NCBI RefSeq assembly: GCF_036855935.1
Contig: NZ_JASPFK010000001.1
Span: forward strand, 1,461,501 to 1,525,500
Length of the DNA stretch: 64,000 nucleotides
Origin: Sphingomonas sp. LR60
Lineage (GTDB): Bacteria > Pseudomonadota > Alphaproteobacteria > Sphingomonadales > Sphingomonadaceae
Direction of reading: 5' to 3'
In this document: positions 38,171 to 47,209 of the stretch, piece by piece
How positions within the stretch are numbered: position 1 is the first letter of the stretch
How the letters are laid out: each line of letters opens with the position of its first letter
The notes under the pieces: model-generated
Databases searched by the model: none
Told to the model about the DNA's origin: nothing
The model's input: only the letters and a program-made list of their open reading frames with translations
Made by a program: the position numbers and the translations under genes

Positions 38171-38779
38171 TTAGGACGCCTTGGGCAGCCGGATGGTCGG
38201 GCCGATCGAGTCGACCACCGCGCGCGCGTTGAACGCCCGCACGTTGCCGCGATCGGGCGTGCCCTTGAACATCACGATCTCAGCCGACGCTTCGTAGCGA
38301 TCAACGGTGCGGATATCCTGACCGCCGCCGAAACCGCCCCACTGGCCGCCCCAGAACGGGTCCCAGGCGCGATAGCCGAACCCGCGACCGTAGAAGCCCC
38401 AGCGCGGGCCCCACAGACCACCACCGAAGGCGCCGAAGCCGGGGCCCCAGCCACCACCGAAGCCCGGCGTCGAATAGGTGCGCGCCTGACGATCGGTATC
38501 GCGATCGGCCATCACGAAATAATCGAAGCCGTTCTGCAGCGTCAGCTCGGCGGAGCGGAACAGCAGATAGCGCTCGACGACATCGCGGTCGGTCACGGTG
38601 TTGCCGGCGAAGGTGACACGATAGCGGTTCGGTTCGATCCGCATATCGCTGTAGCCGGTACGGTAGAAGCCGCTGCCGGTTGCGGGCCGATAGGCAGTCT
38701 CGGTCGCGCAGGCCGCGACCAGCGTCGTGCTGGCCGCCAGGGCCACCACCATCGCCGAGCGACCAAACTTCATCATCAT
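38171..38779 (-). CDS. CC0125/CC1285-type lipoprotein with Gly/Trp/Phe-rich tail
   Basis: A 202-residue lipoprotein: the signal ALAASTTLVAACATETA has lipobox LVAAC, acylated on Cys. The core GYSDMRIEPNRYRVTFAGN, VERYLLFRSAELTLQNGFDY and FVMADRDTD matches an alphaproteobacterial lipoprotein family of unknown function. A Gly-rich block with GGGWGPGFGAFGGGLWGPRW follows, then a conserved end. GGAGAG lies six bases before the first of three consecutive ATGs. No alanine-to-aspartate retention signal is visible at +2, so outer-membrane sorting is expected. Confidence 0.82.
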   Translation of the reverse strand: MMMKFGRSAMVVALAASTTLVAACATETAYRPATGSGFYRTGYSDMRIEPNRYRVTFAGNTVTDRDVVERYLLFRSAELTLQNGFDYFVMADRDTDRQARTYSTPGFGGGWGPGFGAFGGGLWGPRWGFYGRGFGYRAWDPFWGGQWGGFGGGQDIRTVDRYEASAEIVMFKGTPDRGNVRAFNARAVVDSIGPTIRLPKAS

Positions 38780-39191
38780 GGCGTACTCTCCAACGCACCC
38801 GGGCGGTGCGACGAACCGTCGCATAGCCGAGATGAGTGGAACGTGCGATGAACGAAAATGCTCCGGCCCTCCGAAGCGGGCGAATCCGCTGATTTTTGCG
38901 ATCGACGTGCTGCATGATTTTGGGATGATTTGCCGAGCTGCGGCATCCTCCAGCCAATTGATTTCAGCGAGCGCTATAGTGGGCGGGAACATACCTATGG
39001 GCGGCCGGAAATGGAGGGTCGGGGTACAGCTGGGTTTATAGTTAACGCCTTGGTTCGTGCACGTTAACTCTATCACATTCTGTGCCAAAATGTGTCGCGG
39101 TCATCCGTCGGCTGCAGCGTCAGAAGCTTGCTTCGATATTCGATCTACTTGATTGAGCCGCATCGCGATTGAATAGCAAGCGGGGCGGGGG
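38780..39191. other. Intergenic region between the lipoprotein and polysaccharide genes
   Basis: About 410 bases without a credible gene. It contains the palindrome TGCGACG-AAC-CGTCGCA (38807-38823) in the lipoprotein upstream region. Two further dyads lie before the acyltransferase: TTAACG (39042-39047)/CGTTAA (39062-39067) and CACATT (39074-39079)/AATGTG (39089-39094). I find no copy of the tRNA-Asn 3' end here. Confidence 0.5.
39041..39068 (+). promoter_or_regulatory. GTTAACG/CGTTAAC dyad upstream of acyltransferase
   Basis: GTTAACG (39041-39047) and CGTTAAC (39062-39068) form an exact inverted repeat with arm starts about two helical turns apart, 124 bases before the acyltransferase start. 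A similar TTAACG/CGTTAA dyad occurs at 58365-58391 near the PilZ gene. TTAAC is also the core half-site of the cell-cycle regulator CtrA; the link is inference. Confidence 0.35.
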
Positions 39192-40382
39192 ATGGCTGCG
39201 GCCGATAGAGTTACAGATGGCGCGCGAGAAGCGGCGCCGACTTCGTCGCGATACCCGAACTTTGACGTTCTGCGTCTGATCGCCGCCAGCAGCGTGATGT
39301 TTTCGCATGCCTTTGCCATTACGGAAGGCCATGAGCGATCCGAACCTTTCGTGCGTCTGCTCGGCCCTGGCAATATCGTTGGCGTCTACGCGGTCTATAC
39401 ATTCTTCATCATCAGCGGCTTTCTGATTACGCGGAGCTATAATCGAAGCAGCCTTGCCGATTACGTATTGAAGCGAGGCGCGCGCATCTTGCCCGGCCTC
39501 GCCGTATGTGTGACCGTTACATCGGCAACGGCGATGCTGATCGCATGGCGAGGTCAAGTACCTCTATCGGCGATGATCGCGAGCATTCGCTATATCATCA
39601 AGTCTATACTGTTCATCAACACCTCTGGTTTCAGTCTGCCTGGTGTCGTTTTCTCGCAAAATGACTTTGGGAAGATATTCAATGGCTGCCTTTGGTCGCT
39701 TGAGCCGGAGTTGGTATGCTATGTAGCGGTTGCTGCCCTCGGCATGACGGGGCTGCTTGGTCCTCGCGCCGCGCTGGCCGCCTTGATCGTCGGTTTCGTC
39801 ACGCATTATAACGGATGGCTTGGCCGCGTCGGTCTTGTGATGCCGTTCTTTGCGGCTGGGGCGATGCTCTATTATTGGGAGGCTCGCCCAACCTTGTCGA
39901 AATCGACCGCTTTACTAGCAATCAGTGGCCTTGCGATCGGCGCCGCGGCGGGCATGCCATCGATCGCTTTCATCTTCTTCGGTTCTTGGCTCATCATCGC
40001 CTTGGCAACGGCGCGACACCAGATTGGCGGCGCCACTCGTTACGGTGATCTGTCCTACGGCATCTACCTCTACGGCTGGCCGATCGAGCAGACGGTGAGA
40101 TATCTACTAGGCGACGCGGCGACTTGGTGGCTGGTGTTCCTGATCGCCCTTCCGCTTGCAATACTTGCGGCGCTCATCTCGTGGAGGTTCGTGGAGAAGC
40201 CGGCACTTCTCTTTTCCGGGTCACGCCGACCGTCGTACAGGGGCGCGGCATTTTTGCTCGGGCTCGAGCTAACCAACGATAAGCTGTCGCGAAACGGCTT
40301 GAAGAACGCTTCTTGGATTTCAAAGGCGATCGTAGCGGCCAACCCACTGAACTCGGGGAGGACGCTCTCCGATCGCGGATGA
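39192..40382 (+). CDS. Acyltransferase family membrane protein (OafA/Acyltransferase-3)
   Basis: A 396-residue integral membrane protein. YPNFDVLRLIAASSVMFSHA carries the family's RxxA...H element, with the catalytic-type His in VMFSHAF. FFIISGFLITRSYNRSS is the second signature, followed by about ten membrane helices. Such enzymes O-acetylate or succinylate cell-surface or secreted polysaccharides. The C-terminal tail of about 60 residues after RFVEKPALL is polar and unrelated to the family. It is the first gene of the polysaccharide region and converges on the GT32-type gene, with only one base between the stops. Confidence 0.88.
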   Translation: MAAADRVTDGAREAAPTSSRYPNFDVLRLIAASSVMFSHAFAITEGHERSEPFVRLLGPGNIVGVYAVYTFFIISGFLITRSYNRSSLADYVLKRGARILPGLAVCVTVTSATAMLIAWRGQVPLSAMIASIRYIIKSILFINTSGFSLPGVVFSQNDFGKIFNGCLWSLEPELVCYVAVAALGMTGLLGPRAALAALIVGFVTHYNGWLGRVGLVMPFFAAGAMLYYWEARPTLSKSTALLAISGLAIGAAAGMPSIAFIFFGSWLIIALATARHQIGGATRYGDLSYGIYLYGWPIEQTVRYLLGDAATWWLVFLIALPLAILAALISWRFVEKPALLFSGSRRPSYRGAAFLLGLELTNDKLSRNGLKNASWISKAIVAANPLNSGRTLSDRG

Positions 40383-40383
40383 A

Positions 40384-41169
40384 CTAAGGTCGCAACCAAG
40401 CGCGCAGGCGCTGCGCCGCGCGATAGGCCGCCTCCGCCGGTTGCCGTTGGAACGGCACCCGTACGATCGAATGGCGATGCAAAGAATAATGACTCTTGAA
40501 AACGTCGAGGTGCGAATACCCCTCGGCGATGCTGTAGTGGAGAGATATCGCCGTTTCGTCCGGCACCCGCCGATATGGTGCCGTATCGAGGATCGGCAGG
40601 ATCGCGCGGGTATAGGCAATCGGCCCGGTCACTCGCTGCACGCCGATGCGGCCGACGCCGAAGCGCCACGATGAATAATGAGCGATGTTGCCCAGCACGC
40701 GTTCAATCACCGCTTCCAAGAACGGATGCTGCTCCCGGGCGATCACGTGCCATTGCTGGAACTCGCCTCCCGGCAGGTCGGCGAGATCGCGATGAAGGCC
40801 AAAGCCAGCATGTAGATCGCCGGGCTGATTTCGCCATTGGCTGATTATGTACTCATCGTCGGCCTGCAGCACTTCGTCGATCGGCTTTGAAAAGGAGCTC
40901 TTGATGTCGAGATAGATGCCCCCGCGTGCGTATACGGAGAGATAACGGAAAAAGTCCGCCCGTGCCGCGCCATATCGAGGGTCGATGCTGTGATAGGCTG
41001 TCAGCGTCTTCGCACCGTACGCATCGTTGATGAAGTCGGCGATATCGGCATCGTCGAATAGTTGAAACACATAATCCGGATTGCGCGCGATCATCTCGTC
41101 GCGCACCGACGCGATCTTCGGGGGCAGTTCCCTACGACCGAACGTTTGGATTACCAGCTTCGGAATCAT
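40384..41169 (-). CDS. Glycosyltransferase, GT32/OCH1-like
   Basis: A 261-residue protein beginning MIPKLVIQTFGRRELPPKIA, the usual start of capsule and OCH1-type sugar transferases. The donor-binding region AARADFFRYLSVYARGGIYL then DIKSSF corresponds to the family's 'GGxYxDxD' motif but has Ile-Lys after the Asp, so the second acidic residue is not in the usual place. It probably adds a hexose during polysaccharide assembly; donor and acceptor unknown. The C-terminal part is basic (QRLRAWLRP). Confidence 0.82.
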   Translation of the reverse strand: MIPKLVIQTFGRRELPPKIASVRDEMIARNPDYVFQLFDDADIADFINDAYGAKTLTAYHSIDPRYGAARADFFRYLSVYARGGIYLDIKSSFSKPIDEVLQADDEYIISQWRNQPGDLHAGFGLHRDLADLPGGEFQQWHVIAREQHPFLEAVIERVLGNIAHYSSWRFGVGRIGVQRVTGPIAYTRAILPILDTAPYRRVPDETAISLHYSIAEGYSHLDVFKSHYSLHRHSIVRVPFQRQPAEAAYRAAQRLRAWLRP

Positions 41170-41329
41170 CGACGTTTCCCCACATCTTGCGTCGCCGCAG
41201 CGTCCGCGTGCTCAGGCGTAGCGCCTTGCCTGAACGCGCGATATTCTCAAACTGCGGATGCCTCGTTCACACCAGCAGAGCCGCTTCTGAAGGGCGAACG
41301 GCGGTAAAGACGCTTTTGCTGTCCCGATG

Positions 41330-42328
41330 TCAGTGCCAAAGCGCGTCCGCCAGCTGCTCGCCCAGCCAATTCTCCTCCAGCAACCGCGCCGAATAGGCCA
41401 GCGCCCGAAGCTGGCGCGCGCGGAACGCGTCGGCATCGTGCGCGCGATGATCGCGCCGGACATAGTCGAGGAGTTGGTTCAGGTCGGAATAGGGGACGAT
41501 CACGGCGAGCCGCTCGATCTCCTCGCGATCCGGAATGACCATGTCGGTATCGATCACGACCGGCACACGCCCGAACCGCAGCGCCTCGTACATGCGGAAG
41601 CTGTAATTCTCGCACCCTCGCGGACAAAGGACGTAGGTGTTCGACAGAAGATGCCGGCTAAACCGCTCGCGACTCCGTTCGGATCGGTCGAAGCCGTGCG
41701 TGTCGACAATGTCCACCGCAACGTCGCTGCCGGATGTGGCGCTGGCCGTCGCCGCGATCGCCTCGATCCGGGGGAAAGTCGGGAGAAACCGCAGAGGGAC
41801 GCCACGCTCCTCCAGCATTGCCTGCCTTTGCAGTGAGCGGGCCAACGCGCCGCGCAGAATCCACTCCTTTGCCGCACGCGGCAGCCGCGCACAGAGTGTC
41901 GCCGCGCGCGATGAGGCGTAGGTCGATCCCATAAATCCTACCGTCAGCGAAGGCTTCTCCGTCCAGTCGACCGGTAGCGACCCCGGATCCGCCAGACCCC
42001 AGGGATGCGGCACGACCAGCAGCCTTTCGACTGCGCGCCAAGAGGCATAACCGGAAAAAGCGACCGAGATGTGCGGGCCTTCCACGAAATATTCTCGAGC
42101 GCCCGGGCAGAAGACGATCAGCTCGCCACTTGCCCGTGGTTCAAGCTTGCGCTTGATGCTGGCACAATGCGCCGACGACAGCGTGCCTGGCTTGAAGAAG
42201 TCGTAGGCGTCGACGATCACGTCGTGGCCGAACGGGCGAAGCGCCGCGGCGATCAGCGAGCCGTGGTCGATCACGTCGCCTTCCATGTAAACGACGCGGG
42301 TGGCACTGGCGATTGAGGTGGCGGCCAT
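41330..42328 (-). CDS. Exostosin-like glycosyltransferase
   Basis: A 332-residue protein. The C-terminal half has the exostosin/GT47-type nucleotide-sugar region: SNTYVLCPRGCENYSFRMYE and ALRFGRVPVVIDTDMVIPDR. The N-terminal half is less conserved, with HDVIVDAYDFFKPGTL and VGFMGSTYASSRAA. It is likely a retaining or inverting transferase for polysaccharide side chains; linkage unknown. The 160-base gap to the GT32-type gene downstream holds no gene. Confidence 0.72.
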   Translation of the reverse strand: MAATSIASATRVVYMEGDVIDHGSLIAAALRPFGHDVIVDAYDFFKPGTLSSAHCASIKRKLEPRASGELIVFCPGAREYFVEGPHISVAFSGYASWRAVERLLVVPHPWGLADPGSLPVDWTEKPSLTVGFMGSTYASSRAATLCARLPRAAKEWILRGALARSLQRQAMLEERGVPLRFLPTFPRIEAIAATASATSGSDVAVDIVDTHGFDRSERSRERFSRHLLSNTYVLCPRGCENYSFRMYEALRFGRVPVVIDTDMVIPDREEIERLAVIVPYSDLNQLLDYVRRDHRAHDADAFRARQLRALAYSARLLEENWLGEQLADALWH

Positions 42329-42377
42329 ATCTCACTCGCTTGACGATCTCACGCACCCCTCTCGCTGAAAACTATCG

Positions 42378-42752
42378 TTAAAGCGACAGGCTTATCCTCA
42401 ATGCCCGGTCGATGCGGTCCATCGCTTCCGCCCTGACGACCCCGCGATGATTGATGATCCGGCGGCGATCGATCGTTCGCACATGACCGCATTCGGCCGA
42501 TGAATCGATGCTGTTGGGCATCAAAATTTCGGATGCTTTTAGCAGGACCTGCACTGGATATCCCTTGAACTGCTGCTCGCCAGTGAGCGGCACGACCTGC
42601 GTCAGCGGGGACACCGGGTTTCCCCGATCATTCTGGACGACGATGCAGGGACGTGAGTTGATCGTCCCGTAATTCATCTTTTCAACGCCTCTGGCGCCAC
42701 CCAGATCGACATCGACGATGTCACCCCGCCTGATATCAATGCGTTCGTTCAT
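42378..42752 (-). CDS. MazF/PemK family toxin, apparently without an adjacent antitoxin
   Basis: A 124-residue MazF-fold protein: DIRRGDIVDVDLGG at the N-terminus, TINSRPCIVVQNDRGNPVSP carrying the conserved Arg-Pro-x-[IVL]-V-V-Q motif, and LTQVVPLTG. MazF enzymes cleave mRNA at short sequences and are normally encoded 3' of a small antitoxin. The 200 bases upstream contain only an unconvincing 33-codon frame, and downstream lies a glycosyltransferase gene. It may be a solitary toxin, a toxin paired in trans, or a non-toxic descendant. The Arg of the active site appears intact. Confidence 0.85.
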   Translation of the reverse strand: MNERIDIRRGDIVDVDLGGARGVEKMNYGTINSRPCIVVQNDRGNPVSPLTQVVPLTGEQQFKGYPVQVLLKASEILMPNSIDSSAECGHVRTIDRRRIINHRGVVRAEAMDRIDRALRISLSL

Positions 42753-42952
42753 GATGTCGATAGACCTTTTGTCTCGTACTAGCCTTCAGCAAAGGGAGGC
42801 TATAGTGCGGCCTGTTATGCGTATACGTGCGCAGGTTCTCGCAGTGATCCGCCGCGACACTTGGTGTTTGGGGCGGCGAAAGTGGGCATTTGCATCAACC
42901 TGCGTCGGATGCTCATGACGTCGCCGCAATCATTTGACAGCGGCGACGGACG

Positions 42953-44431
42953 TCAGGTCGCCCGAGGTGGCATAAAGCGCTTGATCGGCAGGTGCCGGGT
43001 CAGCGGTGCCAGAAGCGATCCCAGCTGGGACGAGGGCCAGACGAGGAGGGTGATGACAACGCCGCAGCCGAAGACCAACGCGAAGATCGTCCCCTGCATG
43101 ATCGCATGGACGAACATTGAGCCGTCAAAATACTTCGACGGCAGTGCGATCGAGCATAGGAGTGCCGTCGCGGTGATGGCGACCGGCGCTGTCATGCAGA
43201 CCACCCATTCGAGAATGGACGTCTGCGTCTGCTTGTTCGCGAGCGCGACGATCAGCGCGTGGAAAGCCGCGATCGCCACGACAACCAGCGCCGTCACCCC
43301 GGCGAGGCCGTATCGGCTTCCGAGCGCGCTGGCGAAAATGACAGCGATCGCGAACACGACTTGCCGCCAAAACGAAGAAAGAACGTTGCTGGCCGCGAAA
43401 GCGACCGCCTCGGCGACCTTCACATGGACTCGGAAGAACAGGCCGATGCTCAGGATCTGAAAAGGAACGATTGCCGAGGTCCAGCCGTCGCCTAGCACGA
43501 TCTTGACGAGAACGGCGGAGAACAGAAAGGCCAGCGCGGCACCCGGCAACGCCAGGAAAGCCGCCGCCGTCGTCGCCTTCATGTACGCTGCCTTCAACCG
43601 CTGCCGATCGCCCCGCAGCTCGACGACCGCGGGATAGAATACGTTGCTGATCGAAGCGCCGATGAGGTTCACCGGCTTGTTCATCAAATTGTAGGCACGC
43701 GAATAAATGCCGAGCGCGGCCGCATCCATGGTCCGGCCGACGACGTAGTTGTCGCCGTTGAGAGCAACGTAGCTTGCGCATCCCATCAGGGAAAACCAGG
43801 CGGCATCCTTATAGCCCCTTATCGCCTCCCGCGTCGGAGCATCGATCAGGCCGAACAGCCCGCTCATACAGAGGAACGCCAACCAGAGCCCGGCTTGAAC
43901 GACCAACCCGATGAGCAACGAAAGCGGTCCGAAGCCGAGAAGGGCGAGCAAGCACGTCAGGAAGTAAAGGCCGACGCCCTGCGATCCCGTTTCCGCGAAG
44001 GTTGCCGCCCCGAATTTCAGGTTCTTTCGTACGAGCGCATCAGCCAGAAAGGAGAGGAACAGCAGCGGGATCGTCAGGAGAACGAGGGATAGCTCGGTGC
44101 CGCTGATGACGATGCCGAAGAACTGCTCGATTACCGGCACCAATGCCAGCACCAGGAGGTCGGCGGTCAGCGCCAAGAGGCCGACGATGGCCAAGCCGGT
44201 TCCCGCCGCGCCCTTGCTCTCGATCCTGATCAATGCCTGGCCGACGGCGTAGGGGAATACGCCAAGGATGCCGATCAGAAGCTGGATGACGGTAAACCGC
44301 CCGAATTCCGCAGGCGAGATCAGCCGGGCGGTTATGCCGAGCGCGATGATGTTGGCCAACATCAAGCCAGCTCTGGAACCAAACGTAAGCGCAGCACCGC
44401 GCATGACAGATCGAGTTAGTGAACCCTTCAT
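42953..44431 (-). CDS. Wzx-like oligosaccharide flippase (polysaccharide exporter family)
   Basis: A 492-residue integral membrane protein with about 12-14 hydrophobic segments. AALTFGSRAGLMLANIIALG and ITARLISPAEFGRFTVIQLL at the N-terminus are typical of the PST/MviN-like superfamily, as is MGCASYVALNGDNYVVGRTM with the LGIYSRAYNLMNKPVNLIGA region. It would move lipid-linked repeat units across the inner membrane. The ATG at 44431 is chosen; an ATG at 44476 adds 15 residues. The upstream region is markedly AT-rich. Confidence 0.88.
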   Translation of the reverse strand: MKGSLTRSVMRGAALTFGSRAGLMLANIIALGITARLISPAEFGRFTVIQLLIGILGVFPYAVGQALIRIESKGAAGTGLAIVGLLALTADLLVLALVPVIEQFFGIVISGTELSLVLLTIPLLFLSFLADALVRKNLKFGAATFAETGSQGVGLYFLTCLLALLGFGPLSLLIGLVVQAGLWLAFLCMSGLFGLIDAPTREAIRGYKDAAWFSLMGCASYVALNGDNYVVGRTMDAAALGIYSRAYNLMNKPVNLIGASISNVFYPAVVELRGDRQRLKAAYMKATTAAAFLALPGAALAFLFSAVLVKIVLGDGWTSAIVPFQILSIGLFFRVHVKVAEAVAFAASNVLSSFWRQVVFAIAVIFASALGSRYGLAGVTALVVVAIAAFHALIVALANKQTQTSILEWVVCMTAPVAITATALLCSIALPSKYFDGSMFVHAIMQGTIFALVFGCGVVITLLVWPSSQLGSLLAPLTRHLPIKRFMPPRAT

Positions 44432-44783
44432 CGCCGCCCCCGGCCTTATAAATTTTCCACAACCGAGTTCGTCCATCGAAGCTTGGCGTGAGACGCCACT
44501 TCAAAAAGAAAACGAACTGGTCAACGCCGCGTAGCGTCGATCCCTTTGAAGTAAAGATTCAGGTTTATCGATGTTTCTTAGTATGGAACAATTATAATTC
44601 CTACCACAGCCGGCTCGAATGAATATTAAATTATATCTATGTGACTCAACGGGTTGTCAGGGATTTACCGCAACGTAGGTAGCTGGATAGAAGCTGGCAC
44701 CGCGAAATATCTGCGTAACCCTCATTGCTCTACATATTCAACGTCTACTTTCAGTAACTTAGGCTGAGGCAAGTCAACGAAAC
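44432..44783. other. AT-rich gap between flippase and acyltransferase genes
   Basis: About 350 bases with no credible gene, unusually AT-rich for this window (for example around 44576-44640). It probably contains the flippase promoter; I could not identify -35/-10 boxes with confidence. Confidence 0.4.
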
Positions 44784-45794
44784 TCAGCCAAAGACGTACT
44801 TGGCTGCGCGCGTGCGCTCCATGATCAGAATTGTCACGCAGGTCAGAATGGCGGTGCTGACCGACGCCAGCACGATCGCCAGCGGCCAAAGGGCGATGCG
44901 CTTGCAAAGCGTGACCATGACCAGATTGATTGGAGGATGGATCAGGTAGATCTGTAGAGATCTCGCCCCGATCCAGCGGGCCACCTGACTGCCGGTGAGG
45001 CCCCGCGCGATCGACACGATGACGCCGGCTCCCGAAATCAGTGCCGCGTCGGAGATGATCATCTCCAGGGGCGTGTCGATGCCGAAGATGCGATAATCGG
45101 CCAGCACGCTCTCCAGCCGGAAGTGGATGAGTGCGAGCGAGCTGAGAGCGAAGACCGCCGCGTTGACGGCGATCATCTTCCCGCGCCACTCAAGGCAGCG
45201 AAGCTGCATGAAAATCAACGCCGGAAGCAGGATGTAGGCTGCCAGCGCCGATCCAAGGGGAGCCATCGCGAGAACGGATCGAGGTACGGTCGGCAATCCC
45301 AGGTGTGCCACGCACGCGGCCGCGACGATCGCGATCTTGAGCTTCCGGTCGGCGAGGCCGTACCAGTTGTACAAGATGCAGAAGACGAAGAAGGCGGGAA
45401 GGAACCAGAGCAACTTAAGTCCCGTCGCTGCATCCAGCATCGGGGATGTTGCGACGAACAGGGCCGCGAACAACCTTAATGCCCAAGTCGCGAGGTCGAC
45501 CTTTCCGTGCAGGAACTCCGACACGAAGAACAGAACGCCGTATATCGTGGTGAAGATGACATAAGGCTTCAGGAACGCGCGCCACATTCCGTAGAATGTC
45601 TTCCTGTTGAGTGGCCGAGGCCGCCCGAAGGTGGCAAGGAGGAAGAATGATCCGACGTGAAAGCTATAGATGAAAATATAGCCAGTGTAGTAGAGGTGGT
45701 CGTGGAAAATTCGATCGTGGCCGAGAACGACCAGCAAAATCAATATGGCCCTAATGACCAGCTTTACTGACTCTTCGTCTTGCGCGGTCATCAT
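44784..45794 (-). CDS. Acyltransferase-3 family membrane protein
   Basis: A 336-residue membrane protein with about ten hydrophobic segments. It starts MMTAQDEESVKLVIRAILILLVVLGHDRIF, with His in the position of the family's catalytic His; IYSFHVGSFFLLA is the second signature. LQIYLIHPPINLVMVTL near the end matches the Acyltransferase-3/WbbJ-type C-terminus. A role in acylating an exopolysaccharide or lipid-linked sugar is inferred from context. It is distinct from the acyltransferase at 39192. Confidence 0.82.
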   Translation of the reverse strand: MMTAQDEESVKLVIRAILILLVVLGHDRIFHDHLYYTGYIFIYSFHVGSFFLLATFGRPRPLNRKTFYGMWRAFLKPYVIFTTIYGVLFFVSEFLHGKVDLATWALRLFAALFVATSPMLDAATGLKLLWFLPAFFVFCILYNWYGLADRKLKIAIVAAACVAHLGLPTVPRSVLAMAPLGSALAAYILLPALIFMQLRCLEWRGKMIAVNAAVFALSSLALIHFRLESVLADYRIFGIDTPLEMIISDAALISGAGVIVSIARGLTGSQVARWIGARSLQIYLIHPPINLVMVTLCKRIALWPLAIVLASVSTAILTCVTILIMERTRAAKYVFG

Positions 45795-46306
45795 AATCTC
45801 TTAAGCGTATGCTTCTACAGCGAACTGTCGCCCCGCCGCCTTTCGCGGGCTACAATTCAAGATCGATGAAGGGTGCACCCCACTTGCGATGAGGGCCTTC
45901 GAAAGAACCGGCTGAGACATCGTGATGGCCGTCGCTTCGTCACAAGTGAGGTGATTTCGTAGAGGGGCGCACGCATCCCTGTTGGCGAGTTGCGCCATCA
46001 ACAGCCTTTCTTCCATGAACTGGCACGCCTGACGTTTTCGTTCACTCGTATGTCGCTCCATCTTCCGTCGCACGCAGGGGGCGCACGTAACTGACGCGCA
46101 ATCGACGCGATCTTTCGGATCTCGGTGCCCATCCGTGCCCGCTTTACGAAACAATTTTCAAGACATGTTGCGCCGGGATCACTCAAGATTGCGACATACC
46201 GATGAATGGTGATGGTTGAAGTGAAAAATCCTTGCCAACCCGGCGGCGCTGCCTAATTGATTGCGGTCACGCCGCCGATGACGATTATACATCGAAAGTT
46301 CATTTT
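45795..46306. other. Intergenic region upstream of GH16 and acyltransferase genes
   Basis: About 510 bases between divergent genes. A 117-codon minus frame (45801-46154) ends seven bases before the acyltransferase start, but it is Cys/Arg-rich, lacks a recognisable domain and has no clear ribosome binding site, so I do not call it a gene. Confidence 0.35.
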
Positions 46307-47209
46307 ATGTTCATAGATCAGCTTCGATCTTCGATAAAGGCGCCACTGTCGCGTCGCAGCCTTCGGACTATTTTACTTGCGCCCGTATTCTTCGCAGCGA
46401 CAGCACAGGTTGATCCGGCGCCGCGTGGCGAAGCTGATTGGTCAGCAGAAAAGCAGGGCGAGGCGCTGGATCTCGGCAAGTCGAAGCAGGTTTTTGCGGA
46501 GGAGTTCTCAAAGCCGGTTTCGCTGGATGGTCCGGTCCTTTTTGCCAAACAGCATGCCGATTATGGCCGGGCAGGCTTTGATCCTCCAGGTGGAGCAGCT
46601 TATGCTTTTCGCGACGGAGCATTGGCTTTGCGGGTATATAGCGACGGCCAGCGGATGCGGGGCGCGAACGTGCAATCGGTGTCGTCCGCGCAATCATATA
46701 CTGGAGCACCTATCGTGCCGGGACGGCAAGGTTTCACGTGCGCGGGATGCTATTGGGAGGCGCGTCTCCGGTTCCCGGAAGCGCGTGGCACATGGGGTGG
46801 TTTCTGGCTCCTTACGCCCGATGATCCCCGGAACCGCGGCCATTTGGAGGTAGATGTCGTCGAATATTACGGCATCGGCGACGAGCGCGGCCTGCATCAT
46901 TCGCTGCACCGCTGGCGACCGAAGGAACTTGGCGGGCACACACGACAGAGCGACTATGTCAGAATGCCTGAGATCGCAGATTTCGGGTGGCATACTTACG
47001 GCGTGGACCTGCGTGGCTCGTCGTCGAACGATGCCAAGCAGCAGGCGGTCTTCTATGTCGATGGGAAAGAGGTGCGGCGCGTTCCGGTGGACGATGAGTT
47101 TCTCAAGAAGCCGTTCTACTTCCTCAATACGTTGACGATCAGCGCCAAGAAGCAGGAAATAACTCTCCCACAGGAGCTGTTGGTAGATTATGTGCGTGTC
47201 TGGCACTGA
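46307..47209 (+). CDS. Secreted glycoside hydrolase family 16 protein
   Basis: A 300-residue enzyme with a signal peptide (SRRSLRTILLAPVFFAATAQ; the Arg pair may mark Tat export). The GH16 catalytic motif ExDxxE is visible as HLEVDVVEYYG, with Glu181, Asp183 and Glu186. GCYWEARLRFPEARGTWGGF and the C-terminal LLVDYVRVW are family hallmarks. GH16 enzymes cut beta-1,3/1,4-glucans, galactans or bacterial exopolysaccharides; in a polysaccharide cluster it may trim or depolymerise the cell's own polymer (inference). The ATG at 46307 is chosen over an upstream start at 46232 because the signal peptide follows it directly. Confidence 0.9.
   Translation: MFIDQLRSSIKAPLSRRSLRTILLAPVFFAATAQVDPAPRGEADWSAEKQGEALDLGKSKQVFAEEFSKPVSLDGPVLFAKQHADYGRAGFDPPGGAAYAFRDGALALRVYSDGQRMRGANVQSVSSAQSYTGAPIVPGRQGFTCAGCYWEARLRFPEARGTWGGFWLLTPDDPRNRGHLEVDVVEYYGIGDERGLHHSLHRWRPKELGGHTRQSDYVRMPEIADFGWHTYGVDLRGSSSNDAKQQAVFYVDGKEVRRVPVDDEFLKKPFYFLNTLTISAKKQEITLPQELLVDYVRVWH

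Noticed and set aside
38780..39191. Attachment-site copy of the tRNA-Asn 3' end at the far edge of the polysaccharide region
   Set aside because: I looked for CTCCCTGAGTAGGATTCGAA or its complement and did not find it; with no integrase, an integrative element is not supported.
42753..42950. 33-codon frame upstream of mazF as an antitoxin
   Set aside because: Too short, no DNA-binding or toxin-neutralising motif, and not positioned with a ribosome binding site.
45801..46154. 117-codon minus frame before the acyltransferase gene
   Set aside because: No domain, no clear ribosome binding site and atypical Cys/Arg-rich composition; could be a remnant, but not supportable as a gene.
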